Part shown: piece after piece, positions 53,543 through 61,912 of the stretch
Numbering within the stretch: position 1 is the stretch's first letter
Layout: the number at the start of each line of letters is the position of its first letter
Assembly (NCBI RefSeq): GCF_014737315.1
Contig: NZ_JPUF01000003.1
Span: 59,980 to 123,979 of the forward strand
Reading direction: 5' to 3'
From: Treponema zioleckii
GTDB taxonomy: Bacteria > Spirochaetota > Spirochaetia > Treponematales > Treponemataceae
DNA length: 64,000 nt
Translations under genes and position numbers: made by a program
Notes under the pieces: generated by a model
Told to the model about the DNA's origin: nothing
What the model saw: only the letters and a program-made list of their open reading frames with translations
Database searches by the model: none

Positions 53543-55594
53543 CTAGAGAAGCGAAACCGGGTCAACGTCGCATTCAATGTAAACGTCTGACGGCGGACGA
53601 AAATCAAAAATCAACTTGCCTGCAAGATATTGCAATATGGAGATTTGCGGAGAACGCAGAAGAATTTGGTATCTGAAATTCATCGAGATTTTTGCAATCG
53701 GGCATTCTGACGGACCGAGAATTTCTGTTTTTTCGCAGAGTTCCCGGTTCTTTTCATTTGTAGCCATTGCCGAAAGCATTTTTTTTATGATGTCGCAGGT
53801 TTCGTAGCTTGCGTTCATGGCGGACTTTTCTGATGGCGAGCGGAATACTAAGCGGACCAGCCTTGAAAATGGCGGAAAATTCAGCATCTCGCGGGCCGCA
53901 AGTTCACTTTCGTAGAACGAGTCGGTCTTTCCGTACACGGCGTAGGCGATTGGCTCGCGGTCTGGCGCATAAGTCTGAACCAAAACTTTTCCGTCCGGAA
54001 AAAACCTTCCTGCCCGGCCTGCAACCTGCGTAATCAGTGAAAAAGTGCGCTCTGACGCACGAAAATCCGGCATGTACAGACTTGTGTCTGCAAGCACGAC
54101 GCCGACCAGCTTTAAGTTCGGAAAGTTAAGTCCTTTTGCGACCATTTGTGTTCCGAGCATTATGTCGTATTCACCGTTTTTAAAAGCCTGTATTTTTTCC
54201 TGAAGCTCGTTTTTATGCGTTATTGAATCCGTGTCAACTCGCACGATTTTTGCGTTCGGAAATTTTGCCTTCACTTCGGATTCAATATATTCCGTTCCGA
54301 ATCCTGAGTAGCCTACGTCAAGAGAACCGCATTGCGGACATTGCTGAGGCGGTTCCGTGCTCCATCCGCAGTAGTGGCATTTTAGGCGTTTTTCGTTTTT
54401 GTGGAACGTCATCGACACGGAGCAGTTTTTGCATTTAAGTTCAAAACCGCAAGAATTGCACCTAAAAAAGTGCGTGAATCCGCGTCTGTTCAAAAAAAGG
54501 ATTGTCTGGCGTTTTTCTTTTAACGTCTCCGAAATTTCTTCTTTAAGTTCCGGCGAGATGCACCCCGAATTCGTCGGTTGCTCAGAAAGATTCACCGTCG
54601 TGATTTTTGGCATTGTTCCGCCGGCAAGTCTTTTTGTGAGCGTGTGCTTAAAAATTCCGCCGGTTTTCATAAGATACCATGCCTCAACGCTTGGAGTGGC
54701 ACTTCCCATCACGAGCGGAATTTTTTGCTTGATGCAGCGGTACATTGCAACCTGCCGTGCGTGGTAGCGGGGTGTGTTTCCAGATTTGTAAGAGCCGTCG
54801 TGTTCCTCGTCGATTATGATAAGCCCTAAATCCGGGACTGGAGCAAAAACTGCGCTTCTTGCCCCGACGATTACGCGAGCTTCTTTTTTTATAATTCTGT
54901 TCCACTCAGAAAGCCTTTGGCTTGGAGTAAGCCCTGAATGAAGTACGGCTGCCGTGTTTCCGAATCGCGCTCGAACCGATTCTACGACTTGCTGGGTAAG
55001 AGAAATTTCTGGAACTAGATAAATTACGCCTTTTCCGCGGGAAAACATTTCGTCTGCAGCCTGCAAAAAGACTTCCGTTTTTCCGGTTCCTGTTGGGCCG
55101 TAAAGATAATGAAAATACTGTGCGCTTTTGCCGTCTGCACTTGAACTGTTTTGCGCGGACGAGCCGATAATTCCGTTTACGGCCGCAATCTGCTCGTCGC
55201 TAAGCTCTCTTTTTGAAAGGGCGAGAATTTCGTTTTCAAAGCTGAATCCGCCCGCGTTAGATTCCCGCTGTCCGCTTGGAAGCATTGCCGAAATGCATTC
55301 TCCTAGTGAGCAAATGTAGTAACGGCTCATCCATTTTGCAAGTTCCAGAAGTTCTTTATTGAACACAGGCTCTTTGTCTAGAATCTTTCGGATTGGTCTG
55401 ATTTTTGCCGGATCAAAGCCCAAATCGGCTGGAAGTTCGTCAAATTCGTCAACGATAAAACCTTTTGTGTGCTTTGTGCCGAACATCAAATCTGCGCGGA
55501 AACCTACGAGAGAACGTTCGTTTTCTTTCTCTGAGTTCAAATACGTGAAACTTTGATTTACTGGAATATTCAGAACGATTGAGAGATATTTCAT
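53543..55594 (-). CDS. priA: Primosomal protein N' (replication restart helicase)
   Basis: PriA recognises stalled forks and loads the replicative helicase. The 683 residues have the DNA-binding N-terminus (about 1-110), helicase Walker A G-P-T-G-T-G-K-T-E (about 169-177), D-E-E-H (about 263-266), SATPSVEAWYLM (about 302-313), the eight-cysteine zinc region C-N-S-C-G-F-E-L-K-C-K-N-C and C-H-Y-C-G-W ... C-P-Q-C-G (about 381-422), and a helicase C-terminal half. Length fits. It overlaps the UDG gene by 4 nt. Confidence 0.96.
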   Translation of the reverse strand: MKYLSIVLNIPVNQSFTYLNSEKENERSLVGFRADLMFGTKHTKGFIVDEFDELPADLGFDPAKIRPIRKILDKEPVFNKELLELAKWMSRYYICSLGECISAMLPSGQRESNAGGFSFENEILALSKRELSDEQIAAVNGIIGSSAQNSSSADGKSAQYFHYLYGPTGTGKTEVFLQAADEMFSRGKGVIYLVPEISLTQQVVESVRARFGNTAAVLHSGLTPSQRLSEWNRIIKKEARVIVGARSAVFAPVPDLGLIIIDEEHDGSYKSGNTPRYHARQVAMYRCIKQKIPLVMGSATPSVEAWYLMKTGGIFKHTLTKRLAGGTMPKITTVNLSEQPTNSGCISPELKEEISETLKEKRQTILFLNRRGFTHFFRCNSCGFELKCKNCSVSMTFHKNEKRLKCHYCGWSTEPPQQCPQCGSLDVGYSGFGTEYIESEVKAKFPNAKIVRVDTDSITHKNELQEKIQAFKNGEYDIMLGTQMVAKGLNFPNLKLVGVVLADTSLYMPDFRASERTFSLITQVAGRAGRFFPDGKVLVQTYAPDREPIAYAVYGKTDSFYESELAAREMLNFPPFSRLVRLVFRSPSEKSAMNASYETCDIIKKMLSAMATNEKNRELCEKTEILGPSECPIAKISMNFRYQILLRSPQISILQYLAGKLIFDFRPPSDVYIECDVDPVSLL

Positions 55595-56388
55595 TTTTGA
55601 TTCTGGTAATCAGGATTCAATTCAAGGAGTTTGGTCCTGAAAATCTTTAAATCTTCCCAGGCGACGCGTTTGTTTTCTGGAGCACGCAAAAGCGCACTCG
55701 GATGGTATGTGGTGCAAAGCGGAATTCCGTTGTAGTCGAGAATTTTTCCGTGGAGGCGGAGAACGCCCTCGTTCGTATGGAGAAGATTTTTGATGGCTAC
55801 GCTTCCCGCCGCAAGAATCGCTTTTGGTTTTAAGGCTGCGATTTGCGCGTCCAAAAACGAGCGGCACGAGTCTGCCTCGTTCGGTTCCGGATTTCGGTTG
55901 TATGGCGGACGACATTTTACGATGTTCGCAATAAAAGTGTTTGTCGTTCGTGAAAGTCCGATTGCCGCGAGCATTTTGTCCAAAAGCTGGCCAGCAGGCC
56001 CTACGAACGGTCGGCCGCTTCTGTCCTCTTCTTCGCCGGGACCTTCGCCGATTACGAGCACGAACGGATTTTTTATGCCTTCGCCCGGAACTGTGTTCAT
56101 TCGCATTTTTGCGAGAGGGCATCTCTGGCACTGGGCGATTTTTAACGCAATGTTGCTGATTGTGTCGCTTGCACCGGCATTTTGAGGGCGCGTTGATTCT
56201 GGAGTTGATGAATATGCAGGTGAAAAATTTTCTTGCGGATTTTGCGCTGCATTTTCCGTAAATTGTGCAGGTACGTCATCTAAAAACTGCGGTGTGTCCT
56301 TTGGAAAATGAGGTGAGCTGAATCCGTAAAGTGAATCAGAAGTCGTTTTTAAAAAATTATATATCAAAAGTTTTTCATCTTTAGTCAT
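55591..56388 (-). CDS. udg: Type-4 uracil-DNA glycosylase (iron-sulphur)
   Basis: Removes uracil from DNA. The 265 residues have a variable N-terminus (about 1-80), then C-Q-R-C-P-L-A-K (first two cluster cysteines), V-I-G-E-G-P-G-E-E-E-D, G-R-P-F-V-G-P-A-G-Q-L-L-D, N-I-V-K-C-R-P-P-Y-N-R-N-P-E-P (third cysteine), D-S-C-R-S-F (fourth) and C-T-T-Y-H-P-S-A-L-L-R. All four 4Fe-4S cysteines are present. The gene overlaps priA by 4 nt, forming a repair pair. Confidence 0.95.
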   Translation of the reverse strand: MTKDEKLLIYNFLKTTSDSLYGFSSPHFPKDTPQFLDDVPAQFTENAAQNPQENFSPAYSSTPESTRPQNAGASDTISNIALKIAQCQRCPLAKMRMNTVPGEGIKNPFVLVIGEGPGEEEDRSGRPFVGPAGQLLDKMLAAIGLSRTTNTFIANIVKCRPPYNRNPEPNEADSCRSFLDAQIAALKPKAILAAGSVAIKNLLHTNEGVLRLHGKILDYNGIPLCTTYHPSALLRAPENKRVAWEDLKIFRTKLLELNPDYQNQK

Positions 56389-56456
56389 TTCTGTAGAAGT
56401 CTATCTTATTTTTTATTTTTTTGCACGCACCGACTCTCCCTTTTCTACTTTTTGAA

Positions 56457-56666
56457 GAAAAGCCTTGCTTATGGTTAAGTTGACGAAAAAAAATTGTCGG
56501 AACGAGAGCGAAAAAACGGCTTTTGTGAACGTTTGCAAGGTGAGCCGCAAAGCGGCGTCAATAAAATTCCTTACAGCTTGCACCGCGTGAACAAAAACGT
56601 TTTTTTCGCGGTAGTGCAGACAATTTTTTTTACTTACAAGTTTACAATACGAAAGCAAGGATTTTC
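56457..56666. repeat. 210-bp imperfect inverted repeat in a gene-free spacer
   Basis: The spacer 56389-56711 holds no gene I can support. Its left half aligns with the reverse complement of its right half: GAAAA-CCTTGCTT at 56457-56470 with AAGCAAGG-TTTTC at 56653-56666; AAAAAAAATTGTC with GACAATTTTTTTT further in; GCGAAAAAACG and TTTTGT-AC-TGCAAG nearer the centre. GCCGC-AAA-GCGGC (56544-56556) is a hairpin near the middle. The rest differs, so it is an old or degenerate palindrome. It may be a small inverted-repeat element or a structured RNA. Confidence 0.72.
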
Positions 56667-56711
56667 GGGGCGGTTGCCGTTCATTTTATAATTGAATATA
56701 ATTTATTTTCT

Positions 56712-57950
56712 ATGAAAATCGCAATGTTTACAGACGCATACTTTCCTCGCATTAACGGGGTTTCCGTTTCTGTAAGGTCCTATGCCACTGAGCTCACGAA
56801 ATTGGGGCACAAGGTTTGTGTCGTGTGCCTGGAATATTCCGAGCAGCAACAGAAGAATGCTCTTTTTGACGAAAAATCCAACGATGAAAGCTCACCTTTT
56901 GAAATTATACGAATTCCTTCAAGCGGATTGTTTTTTTCGAAGGAAGACCGAATGATTCGTTTTGACAAGCTGCATCGAATCAACAAGGCGATGAAAAATT
57001 TTAATCCGGACGTGGTTCACATAAATTCCGAGTGGACTATCGGATATTTTGGAGCAGTTTACGCCCATCACCGGAAGATTCCGTTCGTGTTCACTTTTCA
57101 CACGATGTGGGAAGATTACCTTGCAAATTACGTTTCATTTTTGCCTGATGCGGCACTCCGAAAAATCGGTCGCAACGTAGTTAAATTTTACTTGAAACGG
57201 GCTGACGTTATTATTGCGCCTACAAGGCGAATCTCTCAGGTTGTCGAGGATTACGGAATCAAAAAGTTCACCGACATAATTCCGACCGGAATCCCGGATG
57301 ATTCCGAAAGTTTTAGGTTCCGCCGCGCACTTGAAATCCGTAACAGGCTTTTTAAGAAATTCCCGCACCTCCGAGGAAAAAAAATTCTCCTTTTTGTTGG
57401 TCGCGTGGTAAAGGAAAAAAATCTCGCGTTTCTTTTTGACGTGCTTGTTGAAGTCCAGAAACGATTTCCTAGAACAGCATTGCTTTTTATTGGAAACGGT
57501 CCGTATCTGGAGGAACTTTCTTCGATTGCCGAGAAAAAAGGACTTTCTAAGTCGGTGGCATTCCCAGGCTACATGAAAAGCGACGATTTGATTTATTTCT
57601 ATAGACTTGCGCAGGTTTTTGTGTTCCCTAGCAAAACCGAGACGCAGGGACTTGTGACTGTAGAGGCGATGCTTGAGGGGCTTCCTGTGGTTGCGATTGG
57701 CGAGATGGGAACTCTTGATGTTATGCAGGGCGACAACGGCGGCTACATGGTTCCTGATGATGTTTCTGTCTTTGCTTCGAGCGTAATAAAATTGCTTGAA
57801 AACCAGAACCTCCGCAAGCAAAAGTCAAAAGAGGCTGTAAAATGGGGGCAACAGTGGAGAATTTCAAGTCTTACGCCAAAACTCGTTGAATGTTACGAAA
57901 AAGCCGTTCGGATTAGGAACGAGCGAACGAATAAAACAAAACGTGATTAA
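56712..57950 (+). CDS. Glycosyltransferase family 4
   Basis: A 412-residue cytosolic or membrane-associated transferase. The N-terminal half opens MKIAMFTDAYFPRINGVSVS (GT4 donor-fold start) with HTMWEDYLANYV; the C-terminal half has ILLFVGRVVKEKNLAFLFDV (about 224-243), I-G-N-G-P-Y-L-E-E-L, V-F-V-F-P-S-K-T-E-T-Q-G-L-V-T-V-E-A (the E-x7-E motif) and G-D-N-G-G-Y-M-V. The pattern is like diacylglycerol glucosyltransferases (MgdA/alMGS type), which make membrane glycolipids; this is a reasonable guess given the lack of other sugar genes here. GT4 substrate cannot be read with certainty. Confidence 0.9.
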   Translation: MKIAMFTDAYFPRINGVSVSVRSYATELTKLGHKVCVVCLEYSEQQQKNALFDEKSNDESSPFEIIRIPSSGLFFSKEDRMIRFDKLHRINKAMKNFNPDVVHINSEWTIGYFGAVYAHHRKIPFVFTFHTMWEDYLANYVSFLPDAALRKIGRNVVKFYLKRADVIIAPTRRISQVVEDYGIKKFTDIIPTGIPDDSESFRFRRALEIRNRLFKKFPHLRGKKILLFVGRVVKEKNLAFLFDVLVEVQKRFPRTALLFIGNGPYLEELSSIAEKKGLSKSVAFPGYMKSDDLIYFYRLAQVFVFPSKTETQGLVTVEAMLEGLPVVAIGEMGTLDVMQGDNGGYMVPDDVSVFASSVIKLLENQNLRKQKSKEAVKWGQQWRISSLTPKLVECYEKAVRIRNERTNKTKRD

Positions 57951-58012
57951 AGGAAAATTCTAAAGAACTTCAGTTTTTAGAGATGAAATAAAGTAATTAC
58001 GAGGAAAAATAA

Positions 58013-59734
58013 ATGAAAAAGACTTTAAAATCTACGATTCTTTCTGTGGCATTTTCGATTTTTTTGATTTCTGCCGCATTCTCAAATCCTCGCGGAGCGC
58101 AGGAACTTGTTGAGCCGGGGCACTGGATTTACGACTCTCTCACTGCGATTTCGCTTGAAACTGGAATTTTGAATTTTTCGGGAACGGCTCCTGCCACAAT
58201 CAAAGAAATCGAGCTTTACCTTAAAGAAGTTGATTACGATTCTTTGAGCGAAGTTGGAAAAGCGGAGTATGACAGAATCAAAAATTATTTTGGCGACGAA
58301 ACTTTGAACGTCATCAATTCTGACATTCTTACAGTTGGCTTTGAGCCGACTGTTAATCTTTCTGGCTTTTATAAAACCGAAGATGATATTGACTGGGTTT
58401 ACGACCGCTATGAGCGAAAACCGTTTATTGACGCACCTGTTACGATTGCCGCAGGCGACTTTGTTACGATGAAGATGGACGTGTTTCTCGGTCAGAACAA
58501 TGGCGCAATGAGCCACGATGATAACTACACGAACATTATTCTCTCTCCTGACGACATAGACAACGCCTTTCCTGACAGCGGATATTTTTCGATAGGAAAA
58601 ATGTTCACAGAAAAGACTGGAATAAACTTTCAGCTCGGAAAGGGCACCCGCTCTGTTGGAAGAACGCTCACGGGTTCCGTAATTTGGTCTGAATATCTTA
58701 CCGGCGTTTCTTACGGTCAAATCGAGCTTTTCTCGCCGAATTTCAAGTACACTGGCGGAATTTCTCAGTTTAACGTTGACAAATACATGTATCACCATCA
58801 GCTTGACGCAAGATTCTTCAATAAATTCCAGATTACCTTCTTGGAAGGTTTGCTCGTAAACGCTCCGATGGAGCTTCGTTTTATGAATCCTTGGATGATT
58901 TTCCACGGTTTCTCGGCTTGGCGTGATTATGAGCCTGATGAAAGCGACCCGGAATCACACACTTGCGACTATTTTGCGATTGTCGCTCAGGTGACTCCGT
59001 TCAAATACACTCGCTTCTACGGAACTTTTGCCATGACGCAGTATCAGACTTCCTACGAGCGAACAAATTGGCCAGACACCCCGACCCCGAACGGTCTTGG
59101 CGCACAGCTCGGAACGGAGCTTTACATTCCTTACGGCCAGGGACGCTTCCATTTTGGTCTTGAAGGCTACTGGGCAGACCCGTATTTGTACATAAAAGAA
59201 AGCCCGAACTGGTCTCTTTCCCGCACGTATAGCGAGAATATGGGCGACAAGGCGATTTTTTACGAGTGGATTGGCTCACCGTTCGGACCTGACACGATTT
59301 CTGGCGAGTTAAAAGCCGGATACGAAGTTCCTGAAAAATGGTCTGTTGATTTTGTCTATCTTTTTATGGCCCGCGGCGAAAATTCTGGAACGAACGTTTT
59401 TGACCGACTCCACGCGGCAACAGGCTGGGGCGGACAGCAAACTGCTTTTGATACAACGGAGGCTGATGATGCAGGAAACTGGGCTTACCCAGACAAGGAC
59501 AGCCAGACAGATTGGGAAGAAAAACGCGATTCTTCAAGTCCGAGCGGAACACCTGAATACGTGAACCGAATTTCTCTCCGAGGAACTTGGAACGCAAATT
59601 CTTGGCTCAAATTTACAGTTCAGCCTTCTTACGTCTTTATTTTTAATTACGACAACACGGCTGGCGAAAAACGCAACGGCGCAGAATTTGCCCTCGCAAT
59701 GGAATTCAAACTCCTTGATTTCTTGAAAAAATAA
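58013..59734 (+). CDS. Outer-membrane beta-barrel protein, capsule-assembly Wzi-like
   Basis: A 573-residue protein with a signal peptide (residues 1-25, S-V-A-F-S-I-F-L-I-S-A-A-F-S) and a helical N-terminal module (about 30-105, G-H-W-I-Y-D-S-L-T-A-I-S-L). Residues 110-573 are a long run of amphipathic strands with aromatic ends (Y-H-H-Q-L-D-A-R-F, V-D-F-V-Y-L-F-M) and end in V-F-I-F-N-Y ... E-F-K-L-L-D-F-L-K-K. This matches the Wzi-like capsule-assembly family in general architecture. Role: export or anchoring of surface polysaccharide, inferred. GAGG lies 9 nt before the ATG. The next gene has the same layout. Confidence 0.8.
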   Translation: MKKTLKSTILSVAFSIFLISAAFSNPRGAQELVEPGHWIYDSLTAISLETGILNFSGTAPATIKEIELYLKEVDYDSLSEVGKAEYDRIKNYFGDETLNVINSDILTVGFEPTVNLSGFYKTEDDIDWVYDRYERKPFIDAPVTIAAGDFVTMKMDVFLGQNNGAMSHDDNYTNIILSPDDIDNAFPDSGYFSIGKMFTEKTGINFQLGKGTRSVGRTLTGSVIWSEYLTGVSYGQIELFSPNFKYTGGISQFNVDKYMYHHQLDARFFNKFQITFLEGLLVNAPMELRFMNPWMIFHGFSAWRDYEPDESDPESHTCDYFAIVAQVTPFKYTRFYGTFAMTQYQTSYERTNWPDTPTPNGLGAQLGTELYIPYGQGRFHFGLEGYWADPYLYIKESPNWSLSRTYSENMGDKAIFYEWIGSPFGPDTISGELKAGYEVPEKWSVDFVYLFMARGENSGTNVFDRLHAATGWGGQQTAFDTTEADDAGNWAYPDKDSQTDWEEKRDSSSPSGTPEYVNRISLRGTWNANSWLKFTVQPSYVFIFNYDNTAGEKRNGAEFALAMEFKLLDFLKK

Positions 59735-59776
59735 GGGCCACTCGAAAAACTTAAAATTTGGATGGAAGATTTAAGA

Positions 59777-61609
59777 ATGATGAAGAAAGTAAAAAAAGCG
59801 ATTTTTGCTTTAATCGGTTTTTCTTTGCTCACCTCGGTTTTTGCACAGGTTTCCGTAGACCCGAACGACAAATTTTATGCGGAGGCGCAGGGCTGGGAAC
59901 TCAGGGGCTTAATAAAATCAAAACTGCCTATGCTCCGGCCTTATCCGGTTGCAACCATAAAAAAAATCCTTGAGGACGTAATCGAAAACGGCGAAGAAGA
60001 GGATGTTGAATTTGCGAAAACTGAATACGAGAGAATCTTCTCAAAGCCGTACAATGTTTATGCAAAACTAGGCTTTGATGCAAAATCAACTCAAAATATT
60101 ACAGAAGATTCGACAGAATCCGAAAAAAATATTGAAGGCGAAGTTGGCGTTGCCGGAGACGTTGTTTTGGGCGAAAAAGTCGCTCTTGGCTACAAACTTG
60201 GCATTTACGGCGAAACTGAGCCTTACGAAAACTGGGCGGCTTATGCCGTAAACAAAAGTCAGGATTCAATTTTTGATGCAACAACTCTCGGCTCAATGGA
60301 AGCGTACCTGAACTGGAACGTGAACGTTCAGTATGGTTCAAGCGATGTTTACGGAAGTGCGGGGCTTAGCAGAATCGGATTCGGGCCTTTTTTGGGTGAC
60401 GGACTTGCGTTGAACGAAACGAGTTATCATTCGGCGAATCTTGTTTTTAACGCGACTCGCGAAAAATGGAGCTACACCAGCGTTTACGAGTCCATTGGGG
60501 CTACGCGAAATTACAAGACAAACACTGATTGGTTGCAGAATGACAAATTCTTGGCCTTCCATGCGATTCAATTCAGGCCATTTGATTTTTTGGACGTGAC
60601 TTATTATGAAAACGTGGTTTTTGGCGGAACAAATATCTCATATCTTTTCCCGGCACCGTACATGGCGATTCAGGGAATTGGCGGAGCTAGCGACAATGTT
60701 CAGATGGGACTTTTGTTCGAAGTAAAACCTGCAAAAGGACTTTTGTGGGCAACAGACTTTTTTGCCGACGACCTTGCGCTGGATGATATTGTAAAACTGA
60801 ATTTTGATTCAAAACTTCGATTCGGTTTGCAGACTGGCTTGGTTTTTGTGCCGGAAAAATCTGCGGTTTCCAGGATGAGCGTTGATTATCAGGTTATAAT
60901 GCCTTACGTTTATTCTCATTGGGATTACGAAAGCAGCAATTCTGGAGTGATAGAAGGAACGACTGTGAACCGGCAGAATTACATGAACGCAGGAATCAAC
61001 ATCGGTTCTTCTCTTGACCCTAATTCCGACAAAGTTTCATTCTCTGCAAGATTCAACCCTGCAAAACGGCTGACTTTGGATTTTACTACAAATTTTATTC
61101 GTCACGCAAACTCTGCCGAGGCATTTGACGATGAAGATGCCGCTCAGTATGTTCTTGCAAAACCGAATCAGTACATGACTGACGGCTCTGCGTACATGCA
61201 TCAGCTTTTTTCTGATTCAAGTGATGGCGCTACGAACGGAAAGCACGTTTCTCAGGCTTGGGATTGTCTTGGTTTTATGACGAGCGACCATAAAATGTAC
61301 GTGTGCCAGGCAGGACTTGGAGCTACTTACGATTTGCCTAAAAACCGTGGCGGTCAGTTCTCGCTAAAACTTGGCTATATTTTTGAGTACGTAAAGAATG
61401 CTGGAGTTGACACGAACGTGTACAGCGGACTTGGCTACACTTCCAATTCCGACGGAACGTACACTTTTAACGGAGCGACATATTCTTCCGAAGAGGAAAT
61501 GCTTGCAGCTGCCAAAACTGAGGCAGAGCGACAGAAGCACGAATGGGTGGAACAGCTCTACGACAAGGTGAACCATTATTTTTCTGTTGGAGTAAAGTAC
61601 ACGTATTAA
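59777..61609 (+). CDS. Outer-membrane beta-barrel protein, paralogue-like neighbour
   Basis: A ~610-residue protein with signal (K-A-I-F-A-L-I-G-F-S-L-L, cleavage near V-F-A-Q), a short helical module (about 30-90, LKSKLPMLRPYPVATIKKIL-like) and a strand-rich remainder that ends H-Y-F-S-V-G-V-K-Y-T-Y, a typical C-terminal barrel strand. Although sequence differs, the order matches the 58013 gene, so an old tandem duplication is likely. The frame is open to 59762; ATG at 59777 or 59780 follows GGAAG better. Near residues 560-590 an acidic/alanine insert (SSEEEMLAAAKTEAERQKHE) interrupts the strands. Confidence 0.78.
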   Translation: MMKKVKKAIFALIGFSLLTSVFAQVSVDPNDKFYAEAQGWELRGLIKSKLPMLRPYPVATIKKILEDVIENGEEEDVEFAKTEYERIFSKPYNVYAKLGFDAKSTQNITEDSTESEKNIEGEVGVAGDVVLGEKVALGYKLGIYGETEPYENWAAYAVNKSQDSIFDATTLGSMEAYLNWNVNVQYGSSDVYGSAGLSRIGFGPFLGDGLALNETSYHSANLVFNATREKWSYTSVYESIGATRNYKTNTDWLQNDKFLAFHAIQFRPFDFLDVTYYENVVFGGTNISYLFPAPYMAIQGIGGASDNVQMGLLFEVKPAKGLLWATDFFADDLALDDIVKLNFDSKLRFGLQTGLVFVPEKSAVSRMSVDYQVIMPYVYSHWDYESSNSGVIEGTTVNRQNYMNAGINIGSSLDPNSDKVSFSARFNPAKRLTLDFTTNFIRHANSAEAFDDEDAAQYVLAKPNQYMTDGSAYMHQLFSDSSDGATNGKHVSQAWDCLGFMTSDHKMYVCQAGLGATYDLPKNRGGQFSLKLGYIFEYVKNAGVDTNVYSGLGYTSNSDGTYTFNGATYSSEEEMLAAAKTEAERQKHEWVEQLYDKVNHYFSVGVKYTY

Positions 61610-61620
61610 TTTGGCACATA

Positions 61621-61652
61621 AATAAGATTTTGCCGCAGGTGGAATGCGGATT
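61621..61652 (+). repeat. Dispersed repeat, copy 1
   Basis: AATAAGATTTTGCCGCAGG and the following bases (to 61652) recur with about 80% identity at 61849-61879. The two copies flank the region that separates the barrel gene from the ABC exporter. Confidence 0.7.
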
Positions 61653-61730
61653 TATTCAAAGAGAATAATTATCTGCGACTAATCTGCGAAAATCTGTGTT
61701 TATCGGTGTCAGGAATTAGCAAGTTTTGTC

Positions 61731-61751
61731 ATGCCGAATTTATTTCGGCAT
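61731..61751. repeat. Palindromic dispersed element
   Basis: ATGCCGAA (61731-61738) pairs with TTCGGCAT (61744-61751) around a 5-nt loop. This GTCATGCCGAA type of palindrome is a widely dispersed intergenic element in many bacterial genomes. Confidence 0.75.
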
Positions 61752-61781
61752 CTGCATCGGCGTTAGGAAAGACCCCAAAAC

Positions 61782-61850
61782 AAGTTCGGGGTGACGAGGG
61801 CAGTAAGTTCGGGGTGACGAGGGCAATAAGTTTGGGATGGCGCTGCAGAA
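61782..61850 (+). repeat. Three 23-bp tandem units
   Basis: Units of 23 bp start at 61782, 61805 and 61828 with core AAGTTCGGGGTGACGAGGGC. The first two are near identical, the third diverged (AAGTTTGGGATGGCG). They follow GACCCC, which pairs with CGGGGT in the first unit. Confidence 0.8.
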
Positions 61851-61879
61851 TAAGATTTTGACGCAGTTGAATGCAGATT
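61849..61879 (+). repeat. Dispersed repeat, copy 2
   Basis: AATAAGATTTTGACGCAGTT and following bases to 61879, a near copy of 61621-61652. It ends 33 nt before the ABC exporter start. Confidence 0.7.
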
Positions 61880-61912
61880 CCCGTAGCCGGGATTTTCTGC
61901 TAGACTCGTCTC

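Noticed and set aside
55622..56131. 169-codon minus-strand frame inside the uracil-DNA glycosylase gene
   Set aside because: Arg/His-rich composition and no motif; the UDG frame has every family motif.
58082..58906. 274-codon minus-strand frame opposite the Wzi-like gene
   Set aside because: Antisense shadow without start signals; the plus frame has a signal peptide and barrel pattern.
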